This document shows, piece by piece, positions 34,357-45,850 of a DNA stretch of 64,000 nt. A model generated the notes under the pieces. The model did no database searches, was not told the origin of the DNA, and saw only the letters and a program-made list of their open reading frames with translations. The DNA is from Linnemannia schmuckeri (taxonomy: Eukaryota > Mortierellomycota > Mortierellomycetes > Mortierellales > Mortierellaceae): contig JANATG010000001.1 in assembly GCA_029449235.1 (NCBI GenBank), positions 4,588,001 through 4,652,000 of the forward strand, in the 5' to 3' direction. How positions within the stretch are numbered: position 1 is the first letter of the stretch; every line of letters starts with the position of its first letter. Made by a program: the position numbers and the translations under genes.

Positions 34357-35155
34357 CTAAAAAAGAAAACGACTCAACGGTTGAAACATTTGTTCGTTCA
34401 ATTCCTTTGTTGCCATGACCGCAGCAGCATGGCCCTGAGGATCCTGTGGACGCCTTTCGAGCTTCGAGAGTTGCCTCTTCACTACCTCATGAGGTGCTCG
34501 AGGGTTTAGTGCCTTGACATCGTTTGTAGAAGAGGGTGGAGTCTCGGTCTGTCTGTCGCTCTTGGAAGAAGAGACTTCAACCTTTTGTGCGCTACTGCCT
34601 TCTGCATTTTGGGAATCTTGGGAGGGGACAGGAGGAGGAACATCAAGCACAGGCGCTTTGAGAGCATAGTCGATATGGAGAAAGTTTTGTAGGGCGGATT
34701 TTGCCTTGTTAGCAGGATACGCGACTTTTGTCAGCGTAACCAATTCGCCGCCCACGACGACATCCAGAACCACCTCCGGCACGGCGGCAATCCTTTCTGG
34801 TACCAACCTATTGGGTGCAACACCAAGAGTGTAGTTTTTTGTCAGCTTGTACTGTGCCTTACAGTCATGTTGCTTTCTAGGTTGAAACTTTTTTTATCTA
34901 CAGGACTTACGGTCTGTAGTCTGCGCCTTTAAGGTATGGGAGTAAATTAATCTTGTTCCTGACAAAAAGCGCCTCCTCGAAAGCTTGTTCAATTTCGCTC
35001 CACAGAATAAAGCTCATGTGTGTAATTGGGTCAGTGTAGCAGTTGATGTGGATAATGTCGTCAGGGTCGACGTGGGTGAGGGTAGAGGGCTTGTAGCTCT
35101 TGTGGACTGCTCGGAACTCCTGAACATGATTCTGAAGTGTGTTATCGTACAGCAT
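34357..35155 (-). CDS. Stand-alone N-terminal module protein lacking Sel1 repeats
   Basis: Two exons: 35155..34911 and 34807..34357, phase 2, 231 residues. The module is complete: DDIIHINCYTDPITHMSFIL, WSEIEQAFEEALFVRNK, KGADYRP, then LVPERIAAVPEVVLDVVV. The linker (HIDYALKAPVLDVPPPVP, Ser/Lys-rich) matches the linker of the gene at 35594, and the frame then ends (ELNEQMFQPLSRFLF) before any Sel1 unit. Sel1 remains lie about 290 nt downstream with stops and a frameshift. It may be a decaying gene or a domain-only product; the intact module and splice sites allow expression. Confidence 0.7.
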
Positions 35156-35593
35156 TTTTTTTTTGTCTTGTACTCTTCTGAAAGAGACAAAGTGGAGTGT
35201 GTGTGAGGTAGATAAAGTAAAAATGGGCTCGTTACGAATAGGAGATATAGAATGAGACTGGAGAGAAATGAGAAAAGAGATAGGGAACTGTGGATGCGCG
35301 AATGTGTGAATAACAGAGAAACGAAAAAGAAAAGAAACAAAAAAGAGGGAAAGGAGCGAATTGAACAAGACGTGAGAAGGCGAGAACTTTTGCGCCAGGT
35401 TTTTCGCTACGTGATTAAATTTCGACTAGTCCGCCATGTGACTGGTGTAGAAATCCATCTGCAGTCTGATTGCTTTCAGACCCACAAAATAGCCACTGCA
35501 CAAAATGATTAGAATATTGTAAGTCGACCAATGACCCTTCTTTGATATGACCTGAACACGCTGGGCAATGCATATTATCATTCGAAATCAATA
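35156..35593. other. Promoter of the module-only gene / 3' flank of a Sel1 pseudogene
   Basis: A-rich on the plus strand with short GAAA runs. No gene is seen. Confidence 0.4.
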
Positions 35594-37253
35594 TTAGGGA
35601 TGATTATCTAGTCCAGCAGAGCGACGAGCCTTATGGGTCCATTCCATAGCCTTAGTCAAGTCCCTCAAAACCCCCTCCCCAAGCTCATACGCCTTTGACA
35701 TCTTGTCCTGAGACTGGATATGTCCCTGATTCGCCGCCTTCAAGTACCAGTTCACAGCCTTGAAATGGTCCTTCTGCAACCCCCTGTCTCCTTCCTGATA
35801 CGCATTTCCAACTACAAACTGACTCCGGATATGGCCCTGCTCTGCGGCCTTAAGTCTCCACTCCATACCCTTAATTGGATCTTTCAGAGTGCCTTGACCC
35901 TCCTCATACATCTCGGCGACCTTACGTTGGGCGTCAATGTGTTTCTGGTGGGCGGCTCGGAGATACCATGTGATGGCCTTGATATCGTCATGCGGCACCC
36001 CACGACCTTGCTCGTACAGCATCCCCATCAGGTACTGTGCAGCGGCGCTGCCGTGCTGAGCGGCCCTGGACGTTCACTTCACGGTCTTGTCGTCGTCCTG
36101 AGGAACACCCAGACCTTGCTCATACGCAGCACCCACGTTTGCTTGTGCGCCGACGTGGCCCTGCTCCGCTGCTTTGCGATACCAATCGACGGAGGTGCGG
36201 TAGTCCTGGTTGACACCTCGACCGTCTCTGTACATGTCACCCAGAGCGACTTGGGCGGTCATGTCTCCTCGACTGGCCTCGATCATCATAGGGCTGACGT
36301 TGTTGGAACCTGCAGAAGCATGCTCCTGTGGGTTCTGTAGTTTCTTAATAGAGTCCGTAGGTGTTTTCGTCGTGACTTGAGGGATTAACCAGTAACTCTC
36401 TGCGTCTTGCGGTCCTCGTAGGACCGGTGCCTTTTCGCTTGTGGTGGTAGGAGAGACTGGCTTCTCAGCTGATCGATAGGTGGTTGTGGAAGGAACCTCG
36501 GTCCTTCTTTGGATCTTGTCTTGTCGGTCGCGGTAAGGCATCGAGGAGGTTGGCGACAGTGGTACCTTTAAAGAATAGTCAACATAAGGAGAAAGTTCCA
36601 TTGCCGCTGGCGTCCTGCTTACCGCGTTGTAGACTGAAGTACTTTGTTTCACATAGGAGTCCTTATGAGGTGTGTGGGTGCGTGGTGGCTTGGGCAAAGG
36701 TTCCTGAAAAATTGTTGTGGTGGTTGTTGATGCTGTAACTGTTGTAGTTGTGCTTGTTGTTGTATTTGTTGGTGATGACGTTGTAGCTGCTGTTGAGGAG
36801 AAGGAGATGTAGGAGATGTTAGAGGGGCTACTTCGCCACCCACGACAACATCCAGGACGACGTTTGGTATTGCAGCGATTCTTTTAGGCTCAATCCTAGT
36901 TTTCGTTTATTCAAAATAAAATGCCGTTGGTAATTAATAAACAAATCATAATACAACGTTTTCCTCGACTGGCATATTGCACTCTGCCTTGGTGGAGGTC
37001 CTTGTCGCACTTACGGTCTATAGTCTGACCCTTTAAGATAAGGAAGCATTTTAGTCTTGTTCCTGACGAATAGCGCCTCCTCGAACGCTTGTTTAATCTC
37101 ATCCCAAAGAATAAAATCGATATGTGTTTCTGGGTCGGTGTAACATTCGATGTGGATAATGTCGTCGGGGTCGACGTAGGTGATGGTGGAGGGCTTCCAA
37201 CTCTTGTGGACCGAGCGGAATGCCTGTACGTGTTCCTCCTGTAAATGTATCAT
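35594..37253 (-). pseudogene. Sel1-repeat gene with module, broken by an in-frame stop and a frame change
   Basis: Exon 1 is 37253..37015 (DDIIHIECYTDPETHIDFIL, WDEIKQAFEEALFVRNKTK, KGSDYRP); exon 2 opens at 36895 (IEPKRIAAIPNVVLDVVV). In the poly-Gln linker near 36710 the frame changes by one: either a frameshift or a short second intron ending at TTTTTCAG. The Sel1 part runs from TAQVALGDMYRDGRGVNQDY through DDDKTVK to TGA at 36076-36074, where paralogues have the Trp of a WYxxAAEQG motif. The same frame continues directly with TSRAAQHGSAAAQYLMGMLY and three to four more Sel1 units to 35594. Without the lesions it would encode about 550 residues. Called pseudogene; stop readthrough cannot be excluded. 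Confidence 0.75.
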
Positions 37254-37991
37254 TATATATACTCCTTTTTTTACGTCGTAGGAAGTGAAAGAGAGAGGGA
37301 TGAGGCGAACGGAGTTAATGCGTGTGAGTTGATAGTTGTCTGAGAGCGAATGAGAGTGAGTAGGAGGTCAATGTGACAAAACGTGGGAATGAATTAACAT
37401 AGAAATGAAGAAAAATGCGATGGGTTTGGACGAAAAGAGACATTGGCGAAGGTGTTCACCCTCCATCCACTTTCCTTCTTTTCCGCTTTTTTCTTCGCCA
37501 GGGGACTGTTGCCTTTGATTGGCCAGAATTTACATCGATCCAAGGGTGCGGGCACACACACAAAAAAGATTTCTTTTTTCTTCCCTTTCTGCGCTCCCGT
37601 GTCGATGCAAACGCAACATCTACCCGCCAACAAAACACATGTACACAATCACAAAAGTAAACAAACACGACAAAAAAAACCAGATGTGGATCCTGTACAC
37701 GAAAAGAATCAGTGCATTAACGCATATTGTCAATATCCCTCTGCAAGTCAGTGGATTAGAACATCCGCTTGTTGTCGCACAACTTGACGCGTTTACTCCT
37801 CAGCTGCCTGAGCTTCGTGGTGGATTATTAATTGAACCTTCAGTGATCCAGGAACGACCAAATTTTTCAAGTCCGACTCTCAAAGATAAAAAGAGAAGAA
37901 TCAACGACCAAGAAAAGGAGGGATGGAGGTGGAAAAGGAGAGAAGAAATAAATTACAACAAATACTATAATCAAAAATAGCTACGGTAGGA
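37254..37991. other. Spacer between Sel1 loci
   Basis: No gene was recognised. A plus-strand open frame (37519-37980) has no family resemblance. It holds the promoter of the 35.6-37.3 kb locus and the 3' flank of the next gene. Confidence 0.4.
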
Positions 37992-40462
37992 TCATTGCTC
38001 AATGTTGTTGTTGTGAATATACTCCAAATACGCCTTAGCCTCCTCATGTCCCTGCGCAGCCGCAAGCGCAAACAACTCCCTCGCACTCGCTACACTAACC
38101 GCCACTCCCTTCCCCGCCATATAGGCCAATCCCAAGTCAAATTGGGCAGGCGCATGCTCTTGCTCAGCAGCCTTCCGAAACCACTCAACAGCCTTGATGT
38201 GGTTCTGGAACGTCCCTTGACCCGTGCTATACATGACCCCGATGTTGCTCTGGGCCTCTGCGTGGCCCTGTTCCGCGGCTTTGAGGATTAATTCGAACGC
38301 TACGGAATGGTTAGGGGGCACGCCTTCGCCGATGAAGAGCATGGCGCCGAGTTCTAGTTGAGCAACGGCAAGGTTTTGGTCGACAGCTTTAAGGAGGTAC
38401 TCGATGGCTTTTGGAAGGTCTTGGGCGGTGCCTCGGCCATGATGGTACATGTTACCGATATCTGCCTGCGCTGCTGCGTGTCCTTGTTCGGCGGCTTTGA
38501 GACACCATTCGAATGCGGCCTGGAAGTCTTGAGGTGTGCCGAGCCCCCGGTGGTACATGAATCCGAGCTCGCGCTGAGCATTTGCGCGTCCTCCACGTGC
38601 CGCTTTGGAGAGCCAGAAAAACGCCTGGTCGTAGTCCTGAGCAATACCCAATCCGCTGCGGTAGAGGAGCCCGATATCCGTCATCGACGGCAAAAAGTCA
38701 TACTGGGCGGCCTTAAAGAGCCATTTGAAGGCTTCGGAAAAGTCCTGGGGGACGCCATGTCCATGGTAATACATCTCTCCGATTTGTTGCAGCGCATCTG
38801 CACGACCTTGAGAAGCGCCTTTCAAAAGATACTCCATTGCCTTGGTATAATCCACGGGGACACCAACACCTCTATAGTACATGTTGCCGACCTCGATGTG
38901 CGCAGGGATGTGGCCCTGTTCCGCTGCCTTGACAAAGCACTCGTGAGCCACTGCCATGTCTTGCGATACGCCGAGACCGCGGTAGTAAATGTATCCCTGG
39001 GTGTAGACGCTCCAGCCATTGATGATTCCATGATCGACGGCCTTTTTGAAACACTCCAGCGCAACAGCTTCGTCCTTGGGCACTCCTTGGCCTTCCTCAA
39101 ACATTGTACCGATCCGGAACTCTGACTCTGCGTGGTGTTGATGGGCAGCTTTGGTGTACCACTCCATAGCCTTGACGTAATCCTGCACAACGCCTTGACC
39201 ATAGGAATACAAATCGCCGATGCTGTGCTGGGCAGGAGGGTAGCCCTTGGTAGCGGCCTTTTGGTACCACTCCATCGCCAGGGCATAATCCAACGGAACG
39301 CCAAGAGCATAGTCATACAACTGCCCAACGTTGTACTGCCCAGTCGGATCGTCCTGGTCCGCTGCCTTGCGATACCACTCCATAGTCACCGAAAAATCCT
39401 GAGTAACCCCATGGCCTAGCCGGTAGAGGTCTCCGATCCTGTTCTGGGCAGTAGGGTCATTCTTTTCTGCGGCCTTGCGGAACCAATCCATTGCTGCCTC
39501 GTAATCCTGATCGACCCCTTGACCTCGCGCATACATGTTGCCCAATATCACCTGAGCGTCCTTGTCGCCGAGACTCGCGTTAACAATCGCCTGTGTGACC
39601 TCCGTGGTTGCAGATGCTGTTGCCAAATTCTGAGGTGCCTGTGGTGTCTGTGGGGCTTGTGGTGCTCTCCTGGTGGCGGTGGTGGTAATGCTCGATGGAG
39701 TGATCTCTGTAGGTCTGGTGTCAGAGTCTTGTATCTCCTGCTTTGTAGCTTCCTTAGGAACATATGACGGACTCAACATGCTGACGACCTCCACCTTTAG
39801 CGATGTCTCCTGGACCTCCTCCACTAGCGTCTTTGATGGTGGCAGCGGCGAAGGTGTCTCCTGGTGTTCCTCCAGCAATGTTTTTGATGGCGGTGGTGGT
39901 AATACGACCCGCTGAGTTGTTTGGGATGTTCCTAGGGAGTTTGTTATTGCCTGCATTGATGTTGGTGCTGGTGATGGCGGCTCTGAACGAGCGATGGGGT
40001 CTTCGATAACAATATCCAAAACTGCATCCGGCACAGCAGCAATCCTACGAGGCTCCAGCCTAATTCCGCACAAAAGCAATGTACAAAAGTTGTTAGCAAT
40101 AATAATTCGCAAAATAATTCACAGAATTAAGGTCCCCAACGACGCTGTAACGTAATTTTCAAAAAAGAAGCAAGAAGCGAGCACAAGAAGGCAACATACG
40201 TCCTAAAGTCAGCTCCTTTCGAAAAAGGCACAACCCTTGTTCCATGTCGGACATGTATCGCATCCTTGAAAGCCAGCAGGATATCCTCCCAGAGCACAAA
40301 CTCCTTGTGAGTTTCAGGGTCCACTTGACAGTCGATGTGTACAATGGGTCCTGTTGCTACCGGGGAAGTAGAAGAGGAAGAGGAAAGAGAGTCGACGCTT
40401 TCCTTAGTGACGGCGCGCATCGCCTGCACGGGTGGGAGGTTACTGTTGCTGTTGTGACTCAT
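37992..40462 (-). CDS. Sel1-repeat protein with shared N-terminal module (copy 3, 776 residues)
   Basis: Two exons: 40462..40200 and 40059..37992, phase 2. Module: GPIVHIDCQVDPETHKEFVL, WEDILLAFKDAIHVRHGTR, KGADFRT, then LEPRRIAAVPDAVLDIVIE. The linker is Pro/Ser/Thr-rich with two similar PPSKTLxEExQET blocks. About 14-15 Sel1 units follow, two of them atypical (IINGWSVYTQGYIYYRGLG and DFLPSMTDIGLLYRSG). The same atypical units occur in the relics at 41.0 and 51.2 kb, so these three form one subfamily of which this is the only intact copy. No signal peptide is present. In-frame ATGs occur further into exon 1; the one chosen is the first. Confidence 0.87.
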
Positions 40463-41034
40463 TTGTAGTTGCCCTGATTCGGAAGGTGAGTTGGTCGATG
40501 GATAGTGATTAGATGCGCGTTGGATGTGCAAAAAGAGAGATGCCGGTCCTTGGAAAGGGCGATTTGTCCTGAAGGCCGACGTGAGAAAAGTGTTAATGGA
40601 AGACGATGAAGAAAGTAAAAAGAAGGGGCAACTGGGTGGTGGCAAAAAAAGGAAAGAAAAGCGGCGAAAGGAGGCTCAGTCTTAACGACTGATTTTTTCC
40701 AGAAACGTGATTTTCAGGAACAGTCAATAGCGTTTTTCAAGTCCCGACCGAAAATTAGAAAAATGCTTAAACTGACTGACAACACTCACGAAAGTGAAAG
40801 AAGGAGAGAGAGAGAGAGAGTCGATAACAACCAGTACTGAGCAAAAGAAGCAAAGCTGGACGTAGTATTATTTGCTCAGGTTTTCTGTGTTACTCCTTCT
40901 TCAACAGCAAAGTAGTAGTAAAAGACTAAACTGCAACTATTTCTTTTTTTTAGACCAAGCGCTTACATGACTCCGACTCCACCAATATTTACATTAGGAA
41001 TTTTTAATAGTTCATATACTGATGCTATTGTTAA
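40463..41034. other. Promoter of Sel1 copy 3 and 3' flank of the next relic
   Basis: Contains an AGAG run near 40805-40820. No gene is seen. Confidence 0.4.
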
Positions 41035-42749
41035 TCAATCATTAGAACTGTTTGAGATGTACTCTATCACTGCCTGCGCCTGCTCATGCCCTTCATCCGC
41101 CGCCTGTCGAAATAATTTAAAGCCAGTCTCATAATCCCGTGCAACATCCCTGTTTCTAATATACGCATGGCCGAGTTCAAACTGCGCCTGCGCATGCCCT
41201 TGCTTAGCAGCCTCGCGAGACCACTTGACAGCCTTGATATAGTTCTGGAACGTACCATTTCCAAGACTGTATATGGCCCCAACGTCGCACTGTGCTTGCG
41301 CATAATCTTGCTCGGTCGCCTTGAGACACCATTCAAAGCCCAATGATTGACTCCGGGGAATACCGTCGCCAAGATAGTGCATGGCGCCAAGCTCTTGCTG
41401 GGCGTTTGCGCGACCTTGTTTGGCTGCCTTGAAGAGCCATTCTGCTGCCTTGGTCAAGCCCTGTTCGACACCTCGTCCGCGATGGCACATGTTGCCAACG
41501 TCGACCTGGGCTGCAGGGTGTCCTTGTTCGGCGGCCTTGAGGAACCATTCGAATGCGGTCGGATGGTCAACGGGCCCTCCGAGACCCTCGTGGTACAGAA
41601 AGCCCAGCTCTCTTTGAGCAAGCGCACGATCGAGAGCTGCTGTCTTTAGAAGTCAAACTTGGCCTTGCTCGTAGTCTTGATCAACACCCTGTCTATTATA
41701 GTATACGAGGCCGATGTCAGTCATCGACGGCAAGAATTCATGCTCAACCGCCTTGAAAATCCATTGAAACGCTTGGGAATAATCTTGTGGCACACCGTTT
41801 CCGTGGTAGTACAGTGTTCAGACCAGCTGCTGAGCTGAAGCTAGACCTTTAGACGCAGGTTGGAGGAGCCACTCCATTGCTTTGCCGTAGTCCTGGGGAA
41901 TAATTTCATCAGTAAAGTACATGATACCGACAATGAGCTGTGCATTCAGATGGCCTTGTTCTGCTGCCTTGAGTATCCATTCGAAAGCGATCATCGCGTC
42001 TTGAGGACACCTATACCCAAGGAGTAGATGCAATCTTTGACGAAATCGCTCCAGCCGCCAATATCTCCATGCTCGATCGCCTCGTTGAACCACTCCAGAG
42101 CGGATATCGCGTCAACAAAAAGTCCTTGCCCTAGAAGGCACATCTTCCCGATTTCAAACTCGGCCTCTGCGTGGTGTTTGTCAGCTGCCTTCATGTACCA
42201 ATCCAGTGCCTTCCTGTAATCCTGCACGGCTCCCTGACAATTTGCATACAGGTCTCCAATAGCACACTGCGTAGGAACGTAGCTCTTGGCGGCGGCCTTT
42301 TGGTACCATTCCATTGCCAAGATGTGGTTCAAAGGTACGCCGAGAGCGTAATCGTACAACTGAGCGACGCTCCATTGCCCTCTGGCACCATCCTGCTCGG
42401 CTGCTCTGCAATACCACTGCATAGCGGCCATACAGTCCTGTTCAACTGCCTTGCCGAAACGATACAGATCGCCGATCCTGTTCTGAGTGGTAGGGTCGCC
42501 CTTTTCGGCCACATCAAGTTCCTCCCTTGACCCCGAGCGCTCGTGTCACCCTTAGAGACTGGGGCGTCTTTACCCTTGAGACTTGTGCTGGTGACTGCTT
42601 GGGTGATCTCTGTGACGGTTGGAGGTGATACTAGGGGTGTCACTGGAGCTGTTGTCTGGGTTGGTGGTACCTCCGCTGAGGTCACTACGTCATCGATAAT
42701 ATTTTCCAAGATAGCGTTCGGTACTGTAACTATCCTCTCCGGCCCCAGT
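41035..42749 (-). pseudogene. Sel1-repeat pseudogene (copy 3 subfamily), exon 1 missing
   Basis: An exon 2-type start after a TAG acceptor reads LGPERIVTVPNAILENII (from 42749), but no exon 1 module is found in the 800 nt upstream. The Sel1 region is broken by a frameshift near 42530 (DTSARGQG to AEKGDPTTQNRIGDLYRFG), another near 42005 (after YSLGIGVLKT), a TGA at 41820-41818 (after ASAQQLV) and a TGA near 41650 (QV, stop, LLKTAA), then an intact stretch to AVIEYISNSSND at 41035. Unit order matches the gene at 37992, including HGDIGGWSDFVKDCIYSLG and EFLPSMTDIGLVY. Confidence 0.85.
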
Positions 42750-43555
42750 CTATTTTTCACAGATGATAAAATACGGGTCAGCAAAAGGGCTCTCGTACCT
42801 ATTGATAATAATAACAAGGGACTATTGCAGAAAAAAATGCGCGCAAAAAAAAAAAAAAAAAAAAAAGAAAGCGTACAGAGTTAGGTCTGAGGGCAGAGAA
42901 GGAGAAGAAGGAGGGGTGGAGTCGAGACTTGACTTCACGAAAGGGTGGACTGCTGTTTGTGTGTTAGGGATGTCGTCCTGTATGGGAGATGAATTGCGTT
43001 TTCGAGAAGGAGTGGATGTGCCAATGTTCGTTGTGTGAAGGTGATGGAAGAAAAGGAAGTTGTATGTGAATGGGTGACAAATGAATGTGGGAAGGTGATG
43101 TTGAGTGAGAATAAAGAAAGAAAAAAAAATAGGAAAAGTGATCGTGTTCTTTTTTAAGCGAACAAAGCTGTGGGCTGAGTGTAGTTAACAGGTTGTCTGG
43201 CTGCAAGACAGAGCTGGGTTGTTGCAAAGCCGGACGTAAGGCAGCTTGTGTTTGTGTGTCGGAGACTGATTTTGGTGTGCGACCCCCATCATCGTCAATC
43301 CAGGAACAATCATAGCTAAGTAGACTTTATTTTCAGTTGCAAATTAAGGGAAATTTCTGCTCCTATGCTTGCTGGCCCACCATTGACCCCCAAATAGAGA
43401 GAAGACCAAGCAAAAGAGAGAGGGAAGGAAGGAAGGAAGGAAGGAAGGAAGGAAGGAAGGAAGGAAGGAAGGAAGGAAGGAAGGAAGGAAGGAAGGAAGG
43501 AGGGAGTCACCGTGCTTACACAGCAGTTTGTACTTCTATTTCTTTAATCTAGCCA
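42750..43555. other. Spacer with poly-A and GGAA microsatellite
   Basis: Where an exon 1 module would be expected there is only a poly-A tract (about 42846-42867) preceded by AATGCGCGC, then purine-rich sequence and the GGAA array. No gene is seen. Confidence 0.5.
43422..43502. repeat. (GGAA)n microsatellite, about 20 units
   Basis: A near-perfect GGAA run on the left border of the Fanzor-like relic. Confidence 0.93.
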
Positions 43556-45800
43556 ATGGCTCGTCCTGGACAAGAATACCTTGCCATGGTGTCGAATGCT
43601 GACTTTGTTCGGGCGTTTGATTTGGAGGGACTCGAAGTGAACGAACAAGAGCGGCTTCAAATATTTAAAAACCACGTCGCTCACTACTTGAGTACCATAC
43701 ACGACAACGCCACGAAGGTCACGGAGACCGCCGTCTGAAACAGAGCGAAGAGAAGGCAACGGCGCTCTAACGCAGCACATGCATCAAAAAGCTGATGAGA
43801 AGGGCTTGAGGGGATCAATAGGGCGCAGCGGCAGTTGAATGTAGACATTGAGTAATTTGACCATGCCCTTCAGGTGTTCGTAAAATGCAACGAGAACGCT
43901 TTGACGAGAGACAAGAACGAAAGATCTTCCTGTGCACCTGATACCCACAGCCGCGTCAGGACCCTCATTTAAGGAATGGAGACGAAAAAAGCGAATGCCA
44001 TTTGGTTCGTTGTACAAGGATCCGCGCACCCCATGCAGGACCATCCCCGCCAGCATTCGCACTCATCGACCTAGGGCCTGTAGCCGTCGACCAAACTCCC
44101 ACTGTCCTTAACCTAGCGCCTTTCCCTACCATCCAAGAACCCCCCTCTACAAAAAATAGCAAGAAACAGAAAAGGCGCCGTAACTCACGCCCCCGGTCAA
44201 GGAGAAACAGAAATGGCAGAGGTCAAAGTATGTACTTCGTAGCGTCGTCGTCTTCAGCTATGCTCAGCTACTTGTATTGATCTCCATTGCTTCTGTACTA
44301 ATACCACTCTCTGTATCATCGGCGTGTATGTGTCTAGATTCCGATCTCGGACGGATCAAGCGGGTAGATATGTACCTCAAACAGTCCGCCTCGAGATCCC
44401 CAGCCCCATCGAGGACATGGAATTATATGTTCTGAAGCCATCAACCCCTCGACCTTACAAGCCAAAGGAGCTCACTACCAGCTACAATCAACCTACCACC
44501 TCTGCAACCAAGAAAAAGAAGACAAATCTTCATGGTTATCGCCAGGACAAGGCTGGTCATGCTGTTCTGAAGAAGTCGTTCAAGGCTGTTTTCGCTTTAG
44601 TTACAGTTACCACTGAATCGCCAAGGGATGCCCCCGTCAAGCGACCAATCTCTCCGCGGCGAACATCGACCTGGTTGCCCAGAGACTTGATATGGGTGTT
44701 TCTACCGTCGATACTGTCAAGTTTTATGTTTTAAAATGCTCGAAATGCAGATCCTCCGAGACCTACTCCCTAGTGCGTTGCAGAGGACCTAGGACCATGG
44801 CATGGCCGATGAACAGATGACTCAGGATCGTGAGACGGCTGACGGACAGACGCCCTTCCTGAAGAAGATTCTGGGTTTAGGTTGGGCAGAGATGGTTGTT
44901 GGGAACCTGTTATTGCATCTTCTCCGAGATTCGACAATCGTACGAGGACCTACAACCCGCAAGTCAACGTCACAGGATTCACTGGCGGTGGCAGCGTTGA
45001 TTTTCGAGGACTTCATGAAGCTGTATCCGGGATTCGAGGCTGTTAACCCATCCAACATACCCCTCGGTATTGTCATCGATGATTTGGCACCCAAGGTCTG
45101 CCTGGATCTAAAGCTACATGACAGGAAGCTCCCAGAGACTATTCGCACAAAGGTACCACTCGCCCAATTTGTTGATTAAGTGTCATTGACAACTGGTGAA
45201 TGCATAATATATTCTAATATCATGCATTTTTTCATTCCGCAACGCTAGATGGAGAACCTAGTGCTCGATCCAGCTGATCTTCTAGATATCGAACAGCATG
45301 CTGAAAACAATGATGGAGCTGACGGTACTACTCTTGACGATGACGTCAATGAGGAGAACCCCCGCAAGAAGTTTGAAAAAATTGACTTTCAACCTCGACA
45401 TACCCGATCTTACTGAAGCCATCTCATGGAGCTTCCAGCTGCAGGCTGACCCCGCTTTTGTCTCCAGTTCAAAATGACTGACGGTTTCATTGATATCAGG
45501 GAGAAGGGGTTGCTGTGGACTCTGTGGGGGAAAGATGCAGGACAAGTCGGAGAGATATGGAGCAGCGGCTCACATACCCATGACTTGGCCAAGGACAAGT
45601 GGGTACTCTCTTCGGGAATATCAACAAGATGGTTTCCATCGGAGATCGAGACATGATTCGGCTCGCAAGCAAGGGTCAAACAACATACGAAAAACGTACT
45701 ACAACCATGGATGAACGCGCCATAGCGCATCCCGACATCTAAAGCCAAGGACCTCTAGCATGACACCTGGCAGACTGGATTAACTGTTATAGAGTTCGAC
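43556..45800 (+). pseudogene. N-terminal half of the Fanzor-like relic (frame pieces)
   Basis: A chain of plus-strand frame pieces with stops and frameshifts, directly upstream of and collinear with the RuvC-bearing part. Pieces begin MARPGQEYLAMVSNADF (43556), NVDIE-stop-FDHALQVFVKCNE (about 43840), KPSTPRPYKPKELTT (44434), NIDLVAQRLDMGVSTVDTV (about 44666), ADEQMTQDRETADG (44805) and MENLVLDPADLLDIEQ (45250). Two spans look like former introns: GTATGT at 44228 to CTAG near 44337, and GTACCA at about 45153 to GCTAG at 45249. I do not recognise domains in this half; assignment to the same gene is by collinearity and strand. Confidence 0.45.
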
Positions 45801-45850
45801 ACAATGAGTCCATCTCGGTCCAGTCATTATGTTCCTCATCATCATCCACA

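Noticed and set aside
37519..37980. 153-residue plus-strand frame in a Sel1 spacer
   Set aside because: No family resemblance, no splice or promoter support, and it overlaps A/T-rich spacer.
38358..39125. Long plus-strand frames opposite Sel1 genes (also at 26529, 31458, 35720 and 59626)
   Set aside because: Sel1 units of 108 nt keep an antisense frame open; these are shadows.
43422..43502. GGAA array as a functional element of the Fanzor-like locus
   Set aside because: It is a simple microsatellite; no terminal repeats or target-site duplications support an element border.
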